NCBI GenBank assembly: GCA_029891345.1
Contig: CM057009.1
Span: 307,498,666-307,562,665, forward strand
Direction of reading: 5' to 3'
DNA length: 64,000 nt
From: Dryococelus australis
Taxonomy: Eukaryota; Arthropoda; Insecta; Phasmatodea; Phasmatidae
This document shows, piece by piece, positions 23,666 to 33,520 of the stretch. The notes below the pieces were generated by a model. The model was not told the origin of the DNA. It did not search any database and worked only from the letters and a program-made list of their open reading frames with translations. The translations under genes were made by a program, and so were the position numbers. Each line of letters opens with the position of its first letter. Position 1 is the stretch's first letter.

Positions 23666-24115
23666 TTAAGTAGCAAACTGAGTTGTTTTTTCTTCAAAAA
23701 CGTTTATGTTTAAATTAAACCGCTTAGAAATTTGTTTTCCAAATGATTTATTGGCTATTCTAGATTTTGTCAATAGTTGTAGTAATCAATTTTTGATATA
23801 AGCTGAAGCACCATTATTATATTTACTAACTACTTTATCTTTATTACCAGTATCTTAATTTTTCTTTATGTTTTATAAGCATTTTTTATGGTTTTTGCTA
23901 ACATGGTCTTTAATGGCTTCATTTGTATTATTATATTCTAAAACATCGCACATGTATTTTGCTTTAAACCATGGCTCAGTATTATAATCCAACACAACAT
24001 TAATTTTTTTATAATTGAAAATTAAATTACTTAAATCAAATAATATAGTACTCCATTGCATTGTTATCTTCTAAGTTTAAGTTATATAGTTGTTTGTCTA
24101 GTGATTCGGCCATCT
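23666..24115 (-). pseudogene. BRO/MSV199-type protein, copy 1, broken
   Basis: BRO-N/MSV199 proteins are putative DNA-binding proteins of large insect DNA viruses (baculoviruses, entomopoxviruses, iridoviruses). The start at 24115 (M-A-E-S-L-D-K) matches copy 2 at 28764 in its first codons. The central block W-F-K-A-K-Y-M-C-D-V-L-E-Y-N-N corresponds to P-Y-F-C-G-K-D-V-A-E-I-L-E-Y in copy 2. A frameshift near 24050 separates start and core, stops occur near 23875 and 23810, and K-S-R-I-A-N-K-S-F near 23740 continues the domain. The sequence ends at a stop (23666-23668), with no DUF3627-like C-terminus seen. The promoter side is interrupted by a Helitron starting at 24132. Confidence 0.7.
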
Positions 24116-24131
24116 TGTAAGTAGGGGAATA

Positions 24132-24638
24132 TCTATACTTAATATATAAAGATGTAGTGTTTGTAACTTTGTGTGTTTGTGTGTTTGGATGTAGGAGGTA
24201 ATCTTCGAAACTACTCATCCGATTTTAAAAATTCTTTCACCAGTAGAATGCTACGTTATCACTGAGTGTCATAGGCTATATTTTATTTTAAAAATCAATA
24301 GGTATCCCTACTAAAACTCCAATAATGTAACCCAAAGTGCAAATAAATGACCTATAAAATTCCTTACATTGCGTGCTCTGCGAAAACTATTGATGATAGA
24401 ACAAAATAATGTCCTACGGCTTTGCAGAACACATCATTATCTACAAAAAGTGTCGTGACACCATATGTATAACTATTATAATTATGCCACATCAACAATT
24501 TTTTTATTTTAAAAACTGAATTGAAACGCCGCCGCTAGAAAAGGCACTTTATTTGTACCTTGGTATTAATCCTTATCAAAATAAATTACTTCACATTCAA
24601 GACTGGTTCCGTACCTGTATATCACTTTTTGAATTATT
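24132..24638 (+). repeat. Helitron 5' terminal module
   Basis: Colinear over about 507 bp with the start of the second Helitron (34618-35124); the first ~190 bp also recur at 27552-27737. It contains GTGTTTGTAACTTTGTGTGT, GTAGGAGGTAATCTTCGAAA and CATAGGCTATATTTTATTTT. It is non-coding, and probably the end recognised by the Rep protein. Confidence 0.85.
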
Positions 24639-24940
24639 CAATTCGGATATTCCATTCAAAAGATGTCATGAGTTTAAAAATGTATTATTTAATAAAAATA
24701 ATTAAAATCGTTAGATGATGTTTAACTGGTCATATTATCAACAATTTATTAATCCTTATAAAAATAAGCACGTTTATCGGCACCATTACTAAATACATAT
24801 GATTATTGCTTTTTACTGGACGTATGGTTAAAGAGATAATACGATATCAATAAAGCACGCCGCGCAGCAAGGCCACGCCGTGAAACTACCGGTGAAACGC
24901 CAGGTGAACGTTCTCAACACGTACGACTGCGAGGCAGGTA

Positions 24941-25148
24941 GTGCAGCCAGATCGTGGGTAAAAAATGCCCCCACTTTGTGCCGTTTTCAATGTGCTTAGA
25001 CAAGACTGTCCCACAAAGTGAGGGTACGTTTTACCCACGATCTGGCTGCACTGTAAAAAAATGCCCCCACTTTGTGCCGTTTTCAATGTGCTTAGACGAG
25101 ACTGTCCCACAAAGTGGGGGTACGTTTTACCCACGATCTGGCTGCACT
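24941..25148. mobile_element. Palindromic MITE in tandem dimer form
   Basis: Inverted ends GTGCAGCCAGATCGTGGGTA and its complement enclose a ~30-bp core (CCGTTTTCAATGTGCTTAGA). The first unit (24941-25052) has both ends. It is joined to a second core plus right end (25053-25148) lacking the first ~15 bases of a left end. The direct repeat GGCAGGTA at 24933-24940 and 25149-25156 is an 8-bp target duplication, the length made by hAT-type transposases. The two cores differ at a few positions, so the duplication is not brand new. Confidence 0.8.
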
Positions 25149-25377
25149 GGCAGGTACCCGCGCGGCGCAGTCACGTGGTTGGCGCCGTACGCAGCACACA
25201 GCACGTTTTATTTTCCGAATCTGTCCGTCCTCATTACATTTATTGTATTAACTTAATACTAGTATCTATCCGCTCATACATTCGCATGCAATTTGTTATA
25301 TTTAAAGTATTTTTTCAGAATCGTACATCACTTCTATTTCGTTGTTTTTAACTTAATTACTCTAAAATCACAACGCC

Positions 25378-27551
25378 ATGCCTAAAAAAAAAAAAAATCT
25401 CAGCTTTCACGTGAATCAACTCAGACAAGAGCAGCTAAAATACGTCGAGCGGAAGAGTCTTCCTCTGAAACTACGCAGCGCCTTGCGAGTCATAGAGAGT
25501 ACATCTCACAAGCGAGTGCTAGGGAGTCCAGTACAGAACGCTCGCAACGGCTTACTAGCCAAAATGTAAGAACCTCACAGGCCCGTGCCAGGGAATCTAG
25601 CTGTGAACGCGACGAGCGGCTGGCCAACAATAGGCAGCATGTCTCTGATGCTCGCGCTAGGGAATCTAGCGTCAAACGCTCGCAGCGCCTACCCGTAGAA
25701 AGACAACGTATATCTACGACCAGAGCGCGTAATCGAATAATTGTTCACGGGAATCGATCAGCCTTTAATTATAACCTAAATATTGATTATGCTCAGCAAA
25801 ACACGGTAAAAATTGGGCAAATGAATAAAATTTGCCCTAAATGCTTTGCAAAAAAAATGGAATGATGAAGCGAACGGTATGTGTTGTGCTGGAGGCAAAG
25901 TGGTTCTCCCTAATATACAGGAATCACCACAACCAATAAAAGATGTATTGCTAGGCACTCATCCATTATCTACGCATTTTTTAAATAACATACGCAGGTA
26001 TAACACACTGTTTCAAATGACGTCATTCGGTGCTAAGGAAATCCGGGAAGGAAATTTTATGCCTACGTTTAAGTTAGAAGGGCAGGTATGCCATTTGATT
26101 GGTAGTCACCTTCCACCTTCTGGTCAAAGTCCGCAGTTTCTACAGATTTATTTTATATCGGATGCTGATCAATTATCGTTACGATCTAATATAGCTCCCA
26201 ATTTAAAAATAGAATTAATCAAAGAATTACAGTCCGCATTAAGCAGCAACAAAATGTACATTCGAAGTCTCAAATACAACTTAGAAAATAACTCCTCATC
26301 GGACAACTTAAAATTAATAATTCACGCCGACCGCATTCCACATGGTCAACATCAAGGAAGATACAATTCACCTGCAACAAACGAAGCGCAGTTTTATTAG
26401 TCGACGAATACAAAGGACCCAGGGATATAGTCATTCATTGTAAAGATGGACATCTAAAAAGAGTTTCGGAATTACACCGTGCGTACGATCCTTTGCAATA
26501 CCCTTTAATGTTTGTGAGAGGCGAAGATGGTTACTATTTATCAATCCCTCAACAAAATTCAGCGAGAAATACAACGCTTCCATGTATGCAATTTTATGCG
26601 TACAGGATAATGATCAGAGCCGATTGTTTTAATCCCTTACACTATTACAGAGATTTGTTTAGTCAATACTGTGTTGATATGATGGCTAAAATGATATCCG
26701 AAAGACTAAATTACATACGTCAAAATCAACAAGAACTAATCGCTGACGACTATGTACATTTGAGAGATGCTTTAAATCAGGATGCTTATATAAACCCTGC
26801 GAATATTGGACAACACGTCATCTTGCCTTCAAGTTTCACGGGATCTCCACGTTATCTGCACGAGAAAACTCAGGATGCCATGACGTACGTCCGTAATTAC
26901 GGGAGACCCGATTTATTTGTAACTTTCACTTGCAATCCGGAATGGCCAGAGATCAAAGAAGAATTATTACCTGGCCAGCGGTCATTTGATCGTCATGATA
27001 TAATTTCCAGGGTATTCCATTTAAAGATGAAAAAAATGATCAAGTTATTCACAAAAGACGAGATATTTGGTAAGGTCAAATGCCATATGCTTAGTGGCAT
27101 TTGGCATAATGGCAAAAACGCGGGTTACCACACTGTCAAATGTTGTTTTGGCTGGAAAGAAAAATACAACCTGATGAAATTGACAGTGTAATAGCTGCTG
27201 AATTACCGGATAAAGATGGCGATCCAGTGTTATTTGATATCGTAACCAAAAATATGATACATGGACCCTGTGGGGATCAAAATATATCATCACCATGTAT
27301 GAAAAACGGAATTTGTTCCAAAAAATACCCTCGGCGTTTTGTCAATGACACCCAGACCGGAGAGGATGGATATCCAGTATATCGTCGCCGTAACGCTGAA
27401 AATGGAGGCCATAATGCTATCTTGAACATTAGAGGAAGAACTGTTGTTATAGATAATAGGTGGATTGTCCCATATTCTCCAATATTGTGTCGCACATTTA
27501 ACGCCCACATCAACGTGGAATACTGCCACTCTATTCAGGCAATTAAATATA
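25378..27551 (+). pseudogene. Helitron Rep protein, truncated before the catalytic tyrosines
   Basis: The N-terminus has three units of 69 bp (23 residues; A-R-E-S-S repeats at about 25518, 25587 and 25656), then C-x2-C type cysteines (I-C-P-K-C-F near 25832). Open stretches at 25846-26400, 26493-27191 and 27140-27568 cover the Helitron N-terminal and Rep regions: F-T-G-S-P-R-Y-L near 26835, D-L-F-V-T-F-T-C-N-P near 26911, I-H-G-P-C-G near 27259 and G-Y-P-V-Y-R-R-R near 27371. The HUH position (about 27128-27140) reads P-H-C-Q, losing the second histidine. The sequence stops at A-I-K-Y-I, where the catalytic tyrosine motif should begin. At least three frame breaks occur. Confidence 0.85.
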
Positions 27552-27833
27552 TCTATACTAATATATAAAGAGGTAGTGTTTGTAACTTTGTGTGTCTGTG
27601 TGTTTGGATGTAGGAGGTAATCTTCGAAACTACTCATCCGATTTTAAAAATTATTTCACCAGTAGAATGCTACGTTATCACTGAGTGTCAAAGGCTATAT
27701 TTTATTTTAAAAATCAATAGGTATCCCTAATAAAACTCTATGCTTATGGAGAGTTTACCCAACCTAATTAACGCCGGGTTAAGCAGTTTTTTTATCTTAA
27801 TTGCACCCATGCGAAGCCGGGGCGGATCGCTAG
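27552..27833 (+). mobile_element. 282-bp Helitron-end element (5' module fused to 3' end)
   Basis: It starts TCTATACTAATATATAAAGA and ends CGGGGCGGATCGCTAG before T. The first ~186 bp match the Helitron 5' module; the last ~86 bp (from GGAGAGTTTACCCAACCTAA) match the 3' end of the second Helitron (36151-36239). It is either a minimal non-autonomous Helitron nested in the larger copy, with the larger copy's 3' half missing, or the internal end of a composite element. Confidence 0.8.
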
Positions 27834-27836
27834 TGT

Positions 27837-27837
<1 letters not shown>

Positions 27838-27892
<55 letters not shown>
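27838..27892. repeat. (TA)n microsatellite
   Basis: An AT dinucleotide run of about 54 bp directly after the Helitron end. The corresponding upstream DNA of BRO copy 2 has only TATATATA (about 28788), so the run probably grew from that seed. Confidence 0.95.
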
Positions 27893-27894
<2 letters not shown>

Positions 27895-27976
27895 CATACA
27901 CACACATAATATTTTAATAAGAAAAGAAAAATCAATGAATATGGACCAGATTTGGAGTGTAATTAAATCTCAATAA

Positions 27977-28764
27977 TTATTCGCATATTGGATGTCTCTC
28001 TTCAATTCTATACAATTGTCTTCGAACATATTTTCTTTGAGTTCTAATGACGTAGTAATCAAATTCACAATCATTATTAAATAATCTTAATAGAACGAAA
28101 GTTGGATCTAAATTTTGATTTTGTGTTGGTGGTACATGTGGGTTAATTACTCTGATTTCCTCGTTTCTACGATTTATTACATCGAAAGCCATGTGGACTG
28201 ATTCTCTTAAATTTTCTATACGTTCATCTTTGTTTATATTTATATCTCTTAAATGATCAAGTTGGTCCTCTTTAATTTTGTTAATTTTTAAAATGTACTC
28301 AATTTGGCTTTTATATAATTGCATTACATCTTTTTGAATCTTATATTCACCATGTTTTCTAATTGAAGGATTAACCCCTTTAAATATCCATGTTTTAAAA
28401 GCTTTAGAAATCGTATAGCGTGAGAGAAAAATATGTTCATATAAACCAGGTTCTGATATAAAAATGTCTTTACCTTCATCATAAGAGAGGTGGTAACCGT
28501 TTTGGATACCACATATTTCTGAAAGAAATTTTCTATATTTTGGAGACACTTTTCTATAAAGATTTTTTTTTTAATATTTCGATATTCTAAAATTTCAGCA
28601 ACATCCTTGCCACAAAAATAAGGTTCATTTTTCTCATCTGAAATAGTGTTTATCTTTTCATTTTTAATAATTAAATATTTTAAATAAAATAATCTAACCA
28701 TTTCTGTATTATCATTCTCCTCTAGTTTTAAGTTCTCTAGTTCTTTGTTTAGTGATTCGGCCAT
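27977..28764 (-). pseudogene. MSV199/BRO-type protein with DUF3627-like C-terminus, copy 2
   Basis: The start at 28764 (M-A-E-S-L-N-K) is followed by a short acidic leader and a MSV199/BRO-N-like core (F-C-G-K-D-V-A-E-I-L-E-Y). The frame shifts at a run of T on the plus strand (28564-28572, A run in the gene); the rest is one open frame of 190 codons to the stop at 27977. That part holds L-Y-E-H-I-F-L-S-R and K-A-F-K-T-W-I-F, typical of the end of MSV199, then a K/E-rich probable coiled coil (I-L-K-I-N-K-I-K-E-D to R-I-E-N-L-R) and a C-terminal R-T-Q-R-K-Y-V, resembling DUF3627. Except for this single homopolymer break the gene looks complete (about 260 codons). Domain names are from recognition, not a search. 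Confidence 0.75.
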
Positions 28765-29084
28765 CTTGTATGTCGGTAAATATGTTTTTTATATATATTC
28801 TTTTGATTAAAGAAACGAAAAATTGAACAATATAAATTTATAACAAATAGCCCTAATTCAGTGGTAAATATAGCAGATTTTTTGTTTCCAACTAACCCCG
28901 TCTATTCGTCTGCCCGAAAAAAATTCAACTTTCTTTAAAGGGGGTATGCAATTCGCTTCCCCCGCAAAAATTCAACTTTTTGATAAAAATTAAAAATTAA
29001 TAAAGGGGAAAAAGGTTAAGCGAGATAAGAGAGTCGCAAGAGAGTTTTGATAATTTCTCTGAAAACTACATAACTGACGAAATT
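28765..29084. promoter_or_regulatory. AT-rich divergent intergenic region of the virus-like cluster
   Basis: It separates the minus-strand BRO copy 2 from the plus-strand SAP-like ORF, so it should hold both promoters. It contains two AAAATTCAACTTT-type motifs (28919-28933 and 28967-28981) and a pair of G4-5/C4-5 tracts near 28942 and 28959. The AAATTCAAC motif recurs near 29632. Very AT-rich spacers are usual in entomopoxvirus-like DNA; no specific promoter could be named. Confidence 0.35.
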
Positions 29085-29550
29085 ATGAATAAAGGTCTGC
29101 TTAAAAAATATATATATATTATAGGCTATTCTTACAAAAGGAAACATGTTTTAATGGAGTGCATAGATAAAGTACAAACTAAACACCCAGAATCCAAGAG
29201 ATTATTAAATTCGAAAGAATTGGATATAGTATCTCTAAATTTTAAACAACTTCGAAATTAAACAAAGACGTTAAAGTTAGAAAATACAATAATTATCGAA
29301 GAGATGAACTAATAGAGCTAATAAATAATTATAAACTAATATTAGAAAAGCTATTTCCAGATATACAAAACAAGAAAGTTTCTGAATTAAAACAAATTGC
29401 GAAGGGTTATAAAATTCGAGGATGCTCTTACGTTAATGGAAGCAAAAGTATTCGAAAGCAAGATTTAATTAATCTAATATTGCAAGAGAAAGAAAGGTTA
29501 GTAAAAATAAAAGAATTTTATATTGGAGAATCCGTAGACAAATTTTTATA
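29085..29550 (+). pseudogene. ORF with SAP/Rho-N-like C-terminus, one frameshift
   Basis: It opens at 29085 (M-N-K-G-L-L-K-K-Y) and runs to a stop at about 29261. A +1 shift there continues the sequence to TAA at 29548-29550, about 150 residues in all. The second part holds D-E-L-I-E-L-I near 29300 and K-V-S-E-L-K-Q-I-A-K-G-Y near 29377, followed by R-K-Q-D-L-I-N-L-I near 29456. This two-helix pattern is seen in SAP and Rho-N nucleic-acid-binding domains, common in large DNA virus proteins. It lies head-to-head with BRO copy 2. Lys-rich and AT-rich codons match its neighbours. Function beyond nucleic-acid binding is unknown. Confidence 0.5.
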
Positions 29551-29899
29551 AACGCTGCAAATTTTAATTTATTATGTATATTTTATTATTTTATTTCGGT
29601 TCACATTGATCCCTTATTCTGGGCCCACACAAAATTCAACTTTTTTCCATTTATAGATTGTTATATAAAATTTAAGAATATAGGTCAGATTTATTAACAA
29701 ATTAAGTAATATATTTTATATTCTCAATTAGCTCCAATTCATGGCCCACACAAAAAGTCATTTGTTTTCCATTTATAGATTGTTATATAAAATTAACGAT
29801 TATAGACCAGATATTGTATTAGGTTGCATATTTCAAGGGATGAGAAAATCGCTCGCAAAATTTTACCCCCTTGGAATTCTTCATGTAATTATATAGCTC
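29551..29899. repeat. Intergenic stretch with two copies of a ~70-bp module
   Basis: GGCCCACACAAAA followed by TTTTCCATTTATAGATTGTT and ATATAAAATT occurs at about 29620-29688 and again at 29741-29810, 121 bp apart in direct orientation. The region lies between two genes of the virus-like cluster whose 3' ends converge. It may be duplicated terminator or control DNA. Confidence 0.65.
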
Positions 29900-31305
29900 T
29901 TAAGGAGTTAAATTTTCTAAATCATTAACGACATATCTCACTTTATTTATGATTTCGTTAGAAGATTCACACTTTATACCAAATGTGGAAATGCTATTTT
30001 TACCAACTCTAGTCAATTTCTTTGTAAATTCGTGATATATTGCATGATAGTTTCATTGCTAAAGAAATAGAGCATACCATATGTATAACTACAAGCCGAC
30101 TCTATTATATTTGGTAAATGAGGGAATTTCTTGCTAATTAGACCAGTCTCTTATATCCGGAAACTATATTCGTCTATTTCGGCATAATGCTCCTTTTAGT
30201 AGGAGATAAAAGTTTTCACTGAATATGAATTTAAAACAGCATATATTTTATATTCATCTCTTAATACAAATTAAGAAAATCCTTTCGGATAACCGTTAAT
30301 AGGACGATAACTTGGATAATCAACCACATAAATTTCATCATATACAAACAGAACTAACTCGCCCGAAGGCCGTTGGTATATCAAAAAATTGTTGTAATCG
30401 CTCGGTAAAATACTTGAACCAATCTGCTATCAAAAATGGTTTCTTGATTATTTTGTTGTCATTTAAACTTTTTGTCCAAACCTTTTTATTGTAAAAATAT
30501 AGAATTTATCATCAATAACTAAACATTTTTTACATGCCCGTCTTTGCATAAATCAATTGGTTCATTGTCAATGAAATTATTTTGTTGGGGTGGTCCATAA
30601 AAGTTTTGAATGCTTTGGATGTCATCTGACTGAAAATAAAACAAATCATTGTTAAGAATCGGATACATGATCGCATTTTTGTCACTTGTATGCTGTAAAC
30701 CCAATGCATGGCCGACTTTGTGGATCAAAACAGTCAGTAAATTAACTTCATTTTCAGGAGTGTTTTTTCCATTATTATACCAATATTCCTTCCTATTTAT
30801 ATGCATTTCAACAAGACTATTTTGTCGATTTGGAAAAAATGCATTTAGCTAGTGCACTATCATGCGGAAATAATGTATAAGGACAAAATCCATTTAATCT
30901 CTTATATTTGTGTTGACCTTCTTTGTATGAAATAAGTATATTCGGAGAATTTCAAATTTGTATTATTTTGCCAAATTGTGAAAGCCTCTTTCGCTAACTT
31001 TGTAATTCAATTATTGCAAGTGTAAAATGCTATTTAAAAAAAATTTTATTCCATTTGTTCGATGCTTTATAACTAGCAAATATTTCATTAAGCGATTCTT
31101 TATCGAGATTACCATCAACTGAAGAAGTGCTATAATATTCTTGAAACACTCTTATAGAACATTCAAACATTTTTGTATCAATTTTTGAAAGCGAATTTGC
31201 ATCATCCTCTATATATCCATATTTATTAAAAATGTTTTTGATAACACATTCTGTCCGATTCTCTTTTTTGGTCAGTGCAAAATTTATATTTATGATAGCG
31301 AGCAT
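29900..31305 (-). pseudogene. Matrix metalloproteinase, broken, with catalytic Glu changed to Lys
   Basis: Matrix metalloproteinases cut extracellular matrix proteins. Read on the minus strand: start at 31305, short hydrophobic leader, prodomain blocks N-K-Y-G-Y-I (near 31217) and R-V-F-Q-E-Y-Y (near 31145), then the catalytic start K-W-N-K (near 31043). No cysteine-switch P-R-C-G-x-P is visible between them. Stops and frameshifts follow (31032-30810). The zinc site is open: H-K-V-G-H-A-L-G-L-Q-H (about 30687-30719), where the family has H-E-x-x-H, and the Met turn I-M-Y-P is at about 30661-30672. Hemopexin-like pieces follow in other frames: N-G-Y-P-K-G-F near 30280 and P-N-I-I-E-S-A near 30105, to a stop at 29900. 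No introns are evident. Viral capture or a retrocopy of a host gene are both possible. Confidence 0.75.
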
Positions 31306-32404
31306 GATTACACGAACCTTAATTTATAATAATAATAATAATTTTTTAAATTGTAAGAAGGCTAATCAATTTGATAATATTTTAAACTGTATCGGAATTA
31401 TAACAAGAACAAGCCTATTACTACACTTGGCACTATCAGCATGTCTAATAAATATTTTCTCTCTATACTTCCCATATTCGTCAATCGTCACTGCCGCAGC
31501 AAAACTAGTAAACAGCCGCGTCGTCCAGCAAACAGGAATACCCTACACACGCCGTACCTTTTTCGCTGTGAGGTAAAACACCGCGCCTCCATAATATCTA
31601 GTATCTTTTTATCTTCGAGACTCCAATAACCCAATATCTTCAAAGCTGCCAGTATCGCTTACACTGTTTAGAAACTGAGATGGCGGTGTTATATTTGCGA
31701 GTCCAGTAATGTCTATCAGTAGCTACAGATCGGTGCGACATGGACATATGGTGCTCCTTCGGCAATCGTCAAAGATACGCATCGTGTTGAATAGCCACGA
31801 TAAGGGAATATCGTATTCTGCTGCAAGACTGGAAGCATAACTAGTGGCAGAGATATGAAAAGTCGCTATGTTTTATATGTTTTCTACGTTTGTCGTTCTG
31901 CTGCTCAAGGGTTGAATTGCCGCCACGGTTGGCTACACTGGGTTATACTGCCACTGCTCGCGAAAAAAATACAATATAAATAGGACGAAAGTAACTTGAC
32001 CAGTGTCTGGAAGTTGCCTGCATCAATTGATTGCCACTTGAAAAAATAAAAAATTCCCTGAATTGTTTAAAATTTATTGTTAGACAAATAAACACGATTA
32101 ATTTGCAACATTTGCCGACAAACCATTGCATACGAATTAAGTTAATGACATGAGATTTTTTGGTCGAGGGGGGGGGGGGGGAAGTATCTTAACTCCCCCC
32201 CTCCCCCCGCCCACCAAAATCGGCTGTATTAATTTTAAAAAATGATGTAAAATACACCAAATATTTAATACTTATTTATATTGATGTAAAATAATTAATT
32301 TATAACAACATGTCATATTTTACAAACTCCGCTTTGACATAATTTAAGTTAGAAACTAAAAGAAACAAAAAGTTACTGATATAACTAATGAACCTACTTT
32401 CCTC
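31306..32404. other. Unassigned DNA with a G/C homopolymer patch
   Basis: Open frames of up to 114 codons (31232-31576) start within or beside the metalloproteinase and look incidental. The part 31480-31600 is less AT-rich than the viral-type DNA. A G14 run (32169-32182) and C-rich tracts to 32214 could fold back on each other. Confidence 0.4.
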
Positions 32405-32650
32405 AGCATGGGTGCAAACATTTAAAAATAATTTCTGAGAATCTGAGTTGGTAGGAAGGACTTAACTTCACTTGCCCAAGCAATAACTTTAGATATGATA
32501 CCAGAAACTTGTGCAGCAGTAGTGAGACAATTACAAATATATACATGTCTTGCCCGGGACTTGAACCCAAAATACCTTGCACTATAAGCTGGCGTGCAAT
32601 CCACTGCATTACGGAGTTCGGAATCGAAGCAACTTCGGATTTAATCAGTC
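32405..32650 (-). mobile_element. Probable tRNA-derived SINE
   Basis: On the minus strand a good box B, GGGTTCAAGTCCCGGGCAAG (about 32549-32568), follows a weaker box-A-like GTAATGCAGTGGATTGCACG (about 32594-32613). The body runs to about 32405, the strand end near TTGCACCCATGC. A stretch just upstream (TTCGATTCCGAACTCCGT) also resembles a box B. No tail or target duplication was identified. Confidence 0.5.
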
Positions 32651-32689
32651 TAATGTTTCGAATGATAGGGTTTACTAAACTAAAATTTT

Positions 32690-33520
32690 TCCAGAGCCTT
32701 CTTTTTGAAAATAAGTGACTGAGCCACATAAAACAAGTATATTTACTTGGCCTACCGGTGTGAAGAATTTAATGCGAATCGGTTGTTTGATACACAAAAA
32801 AACTTTGTTTTCTTATTTGATAATATCGTACAAAATTGCCAAAAAAGAGGCTCTATATACGATGCTTCTAATGTGTACTGTCTACATACAAATTTTGGTT
32901 GAATTTGGTTAAATTGTTTAATATATATTTCAAACTTACCTAAATGACTTATGAAGCTGCCATTTTCAAAATCGTTCTCTGACCCATTTAAATCATGAAA
33001 GTTTAAATAGCCTTCTGTAGCATTTGTAGTGTGCTCAATTTGGTAGAAATTTATTTGAAATCTTCCAGTTTAACATTTTGTGGTAATCGGTTGATTCTTC
33101 GTCGAGACATGCCATAAAACGTCCACAATTTTCATGTAGCGATCTTCATAAATGGGGGAAGAAATATAATAAAGTAGTAATTTCCCTTGATTACATACTG
33201 CAAATTTACAAAGTTAAGTTAAAATAGACACCGTAGTTTTGTAGATAAAGCCCACAAAAATAAAATGGTTTCATAGCTGCCATTATGAAAATTAATGTGT
33301 CCTACTTAAAAAAAATACATTTATTATTATGGCCTACTACAGTACAACATATTCGCCAAATTTTGTAAGTACAGATTGATTGTTTCCCTAGATAAGAGAT
33401 AAAATAATTACTTTTTATTGGCAGGGCTATCTTACCAACTGGCAGAGAAATGGAGCTCTGCATAGACAAATTTTATGGTTGTAATAGCATTGAGTAAAGA
33501 TATACCTAGAGCGGACTTCC
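32690..33520 (+). repeat. 283-bp dispersed repeat family, locus 3
   Basis: About three diverged units, with the landmark GGG(G)GAAGAAAT/GGCAGAGAAATGGAG near 33152 and 33431 (period ~280), ATTTGGTAGAAATTTATTTG near 33040, and GATTGTTTCCCTAGATAAGA near 33378. It ends abruptly near 33515 without the CA-rich terminal module. Confidence 0.8.

Larger units (their letters stand above)
24132..27833 (+). mobile_element. Helitron with two 5' ends and one 3' end
   Basis: It begins with TCTATACTTAATATATAAAG and ends with a GC-rich hairpin region and CTAG before T, the canonical Helitron form, inserted between A and T. The left flank matches the upstream DNA of BRO copy 2 up to AATA, and the right flank (TGTTGATATATA) resembles its continuation (TGTTTTTTATATA), so the insertion point is visible. 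Inside lie a palindromic MITE dimer, a truncated Rep gene, and at 27552 a second copy of the 5' end that runs into the single 3' end. No helicase domain is present, so this copy is non-autonomous. Confidence 0.85.
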
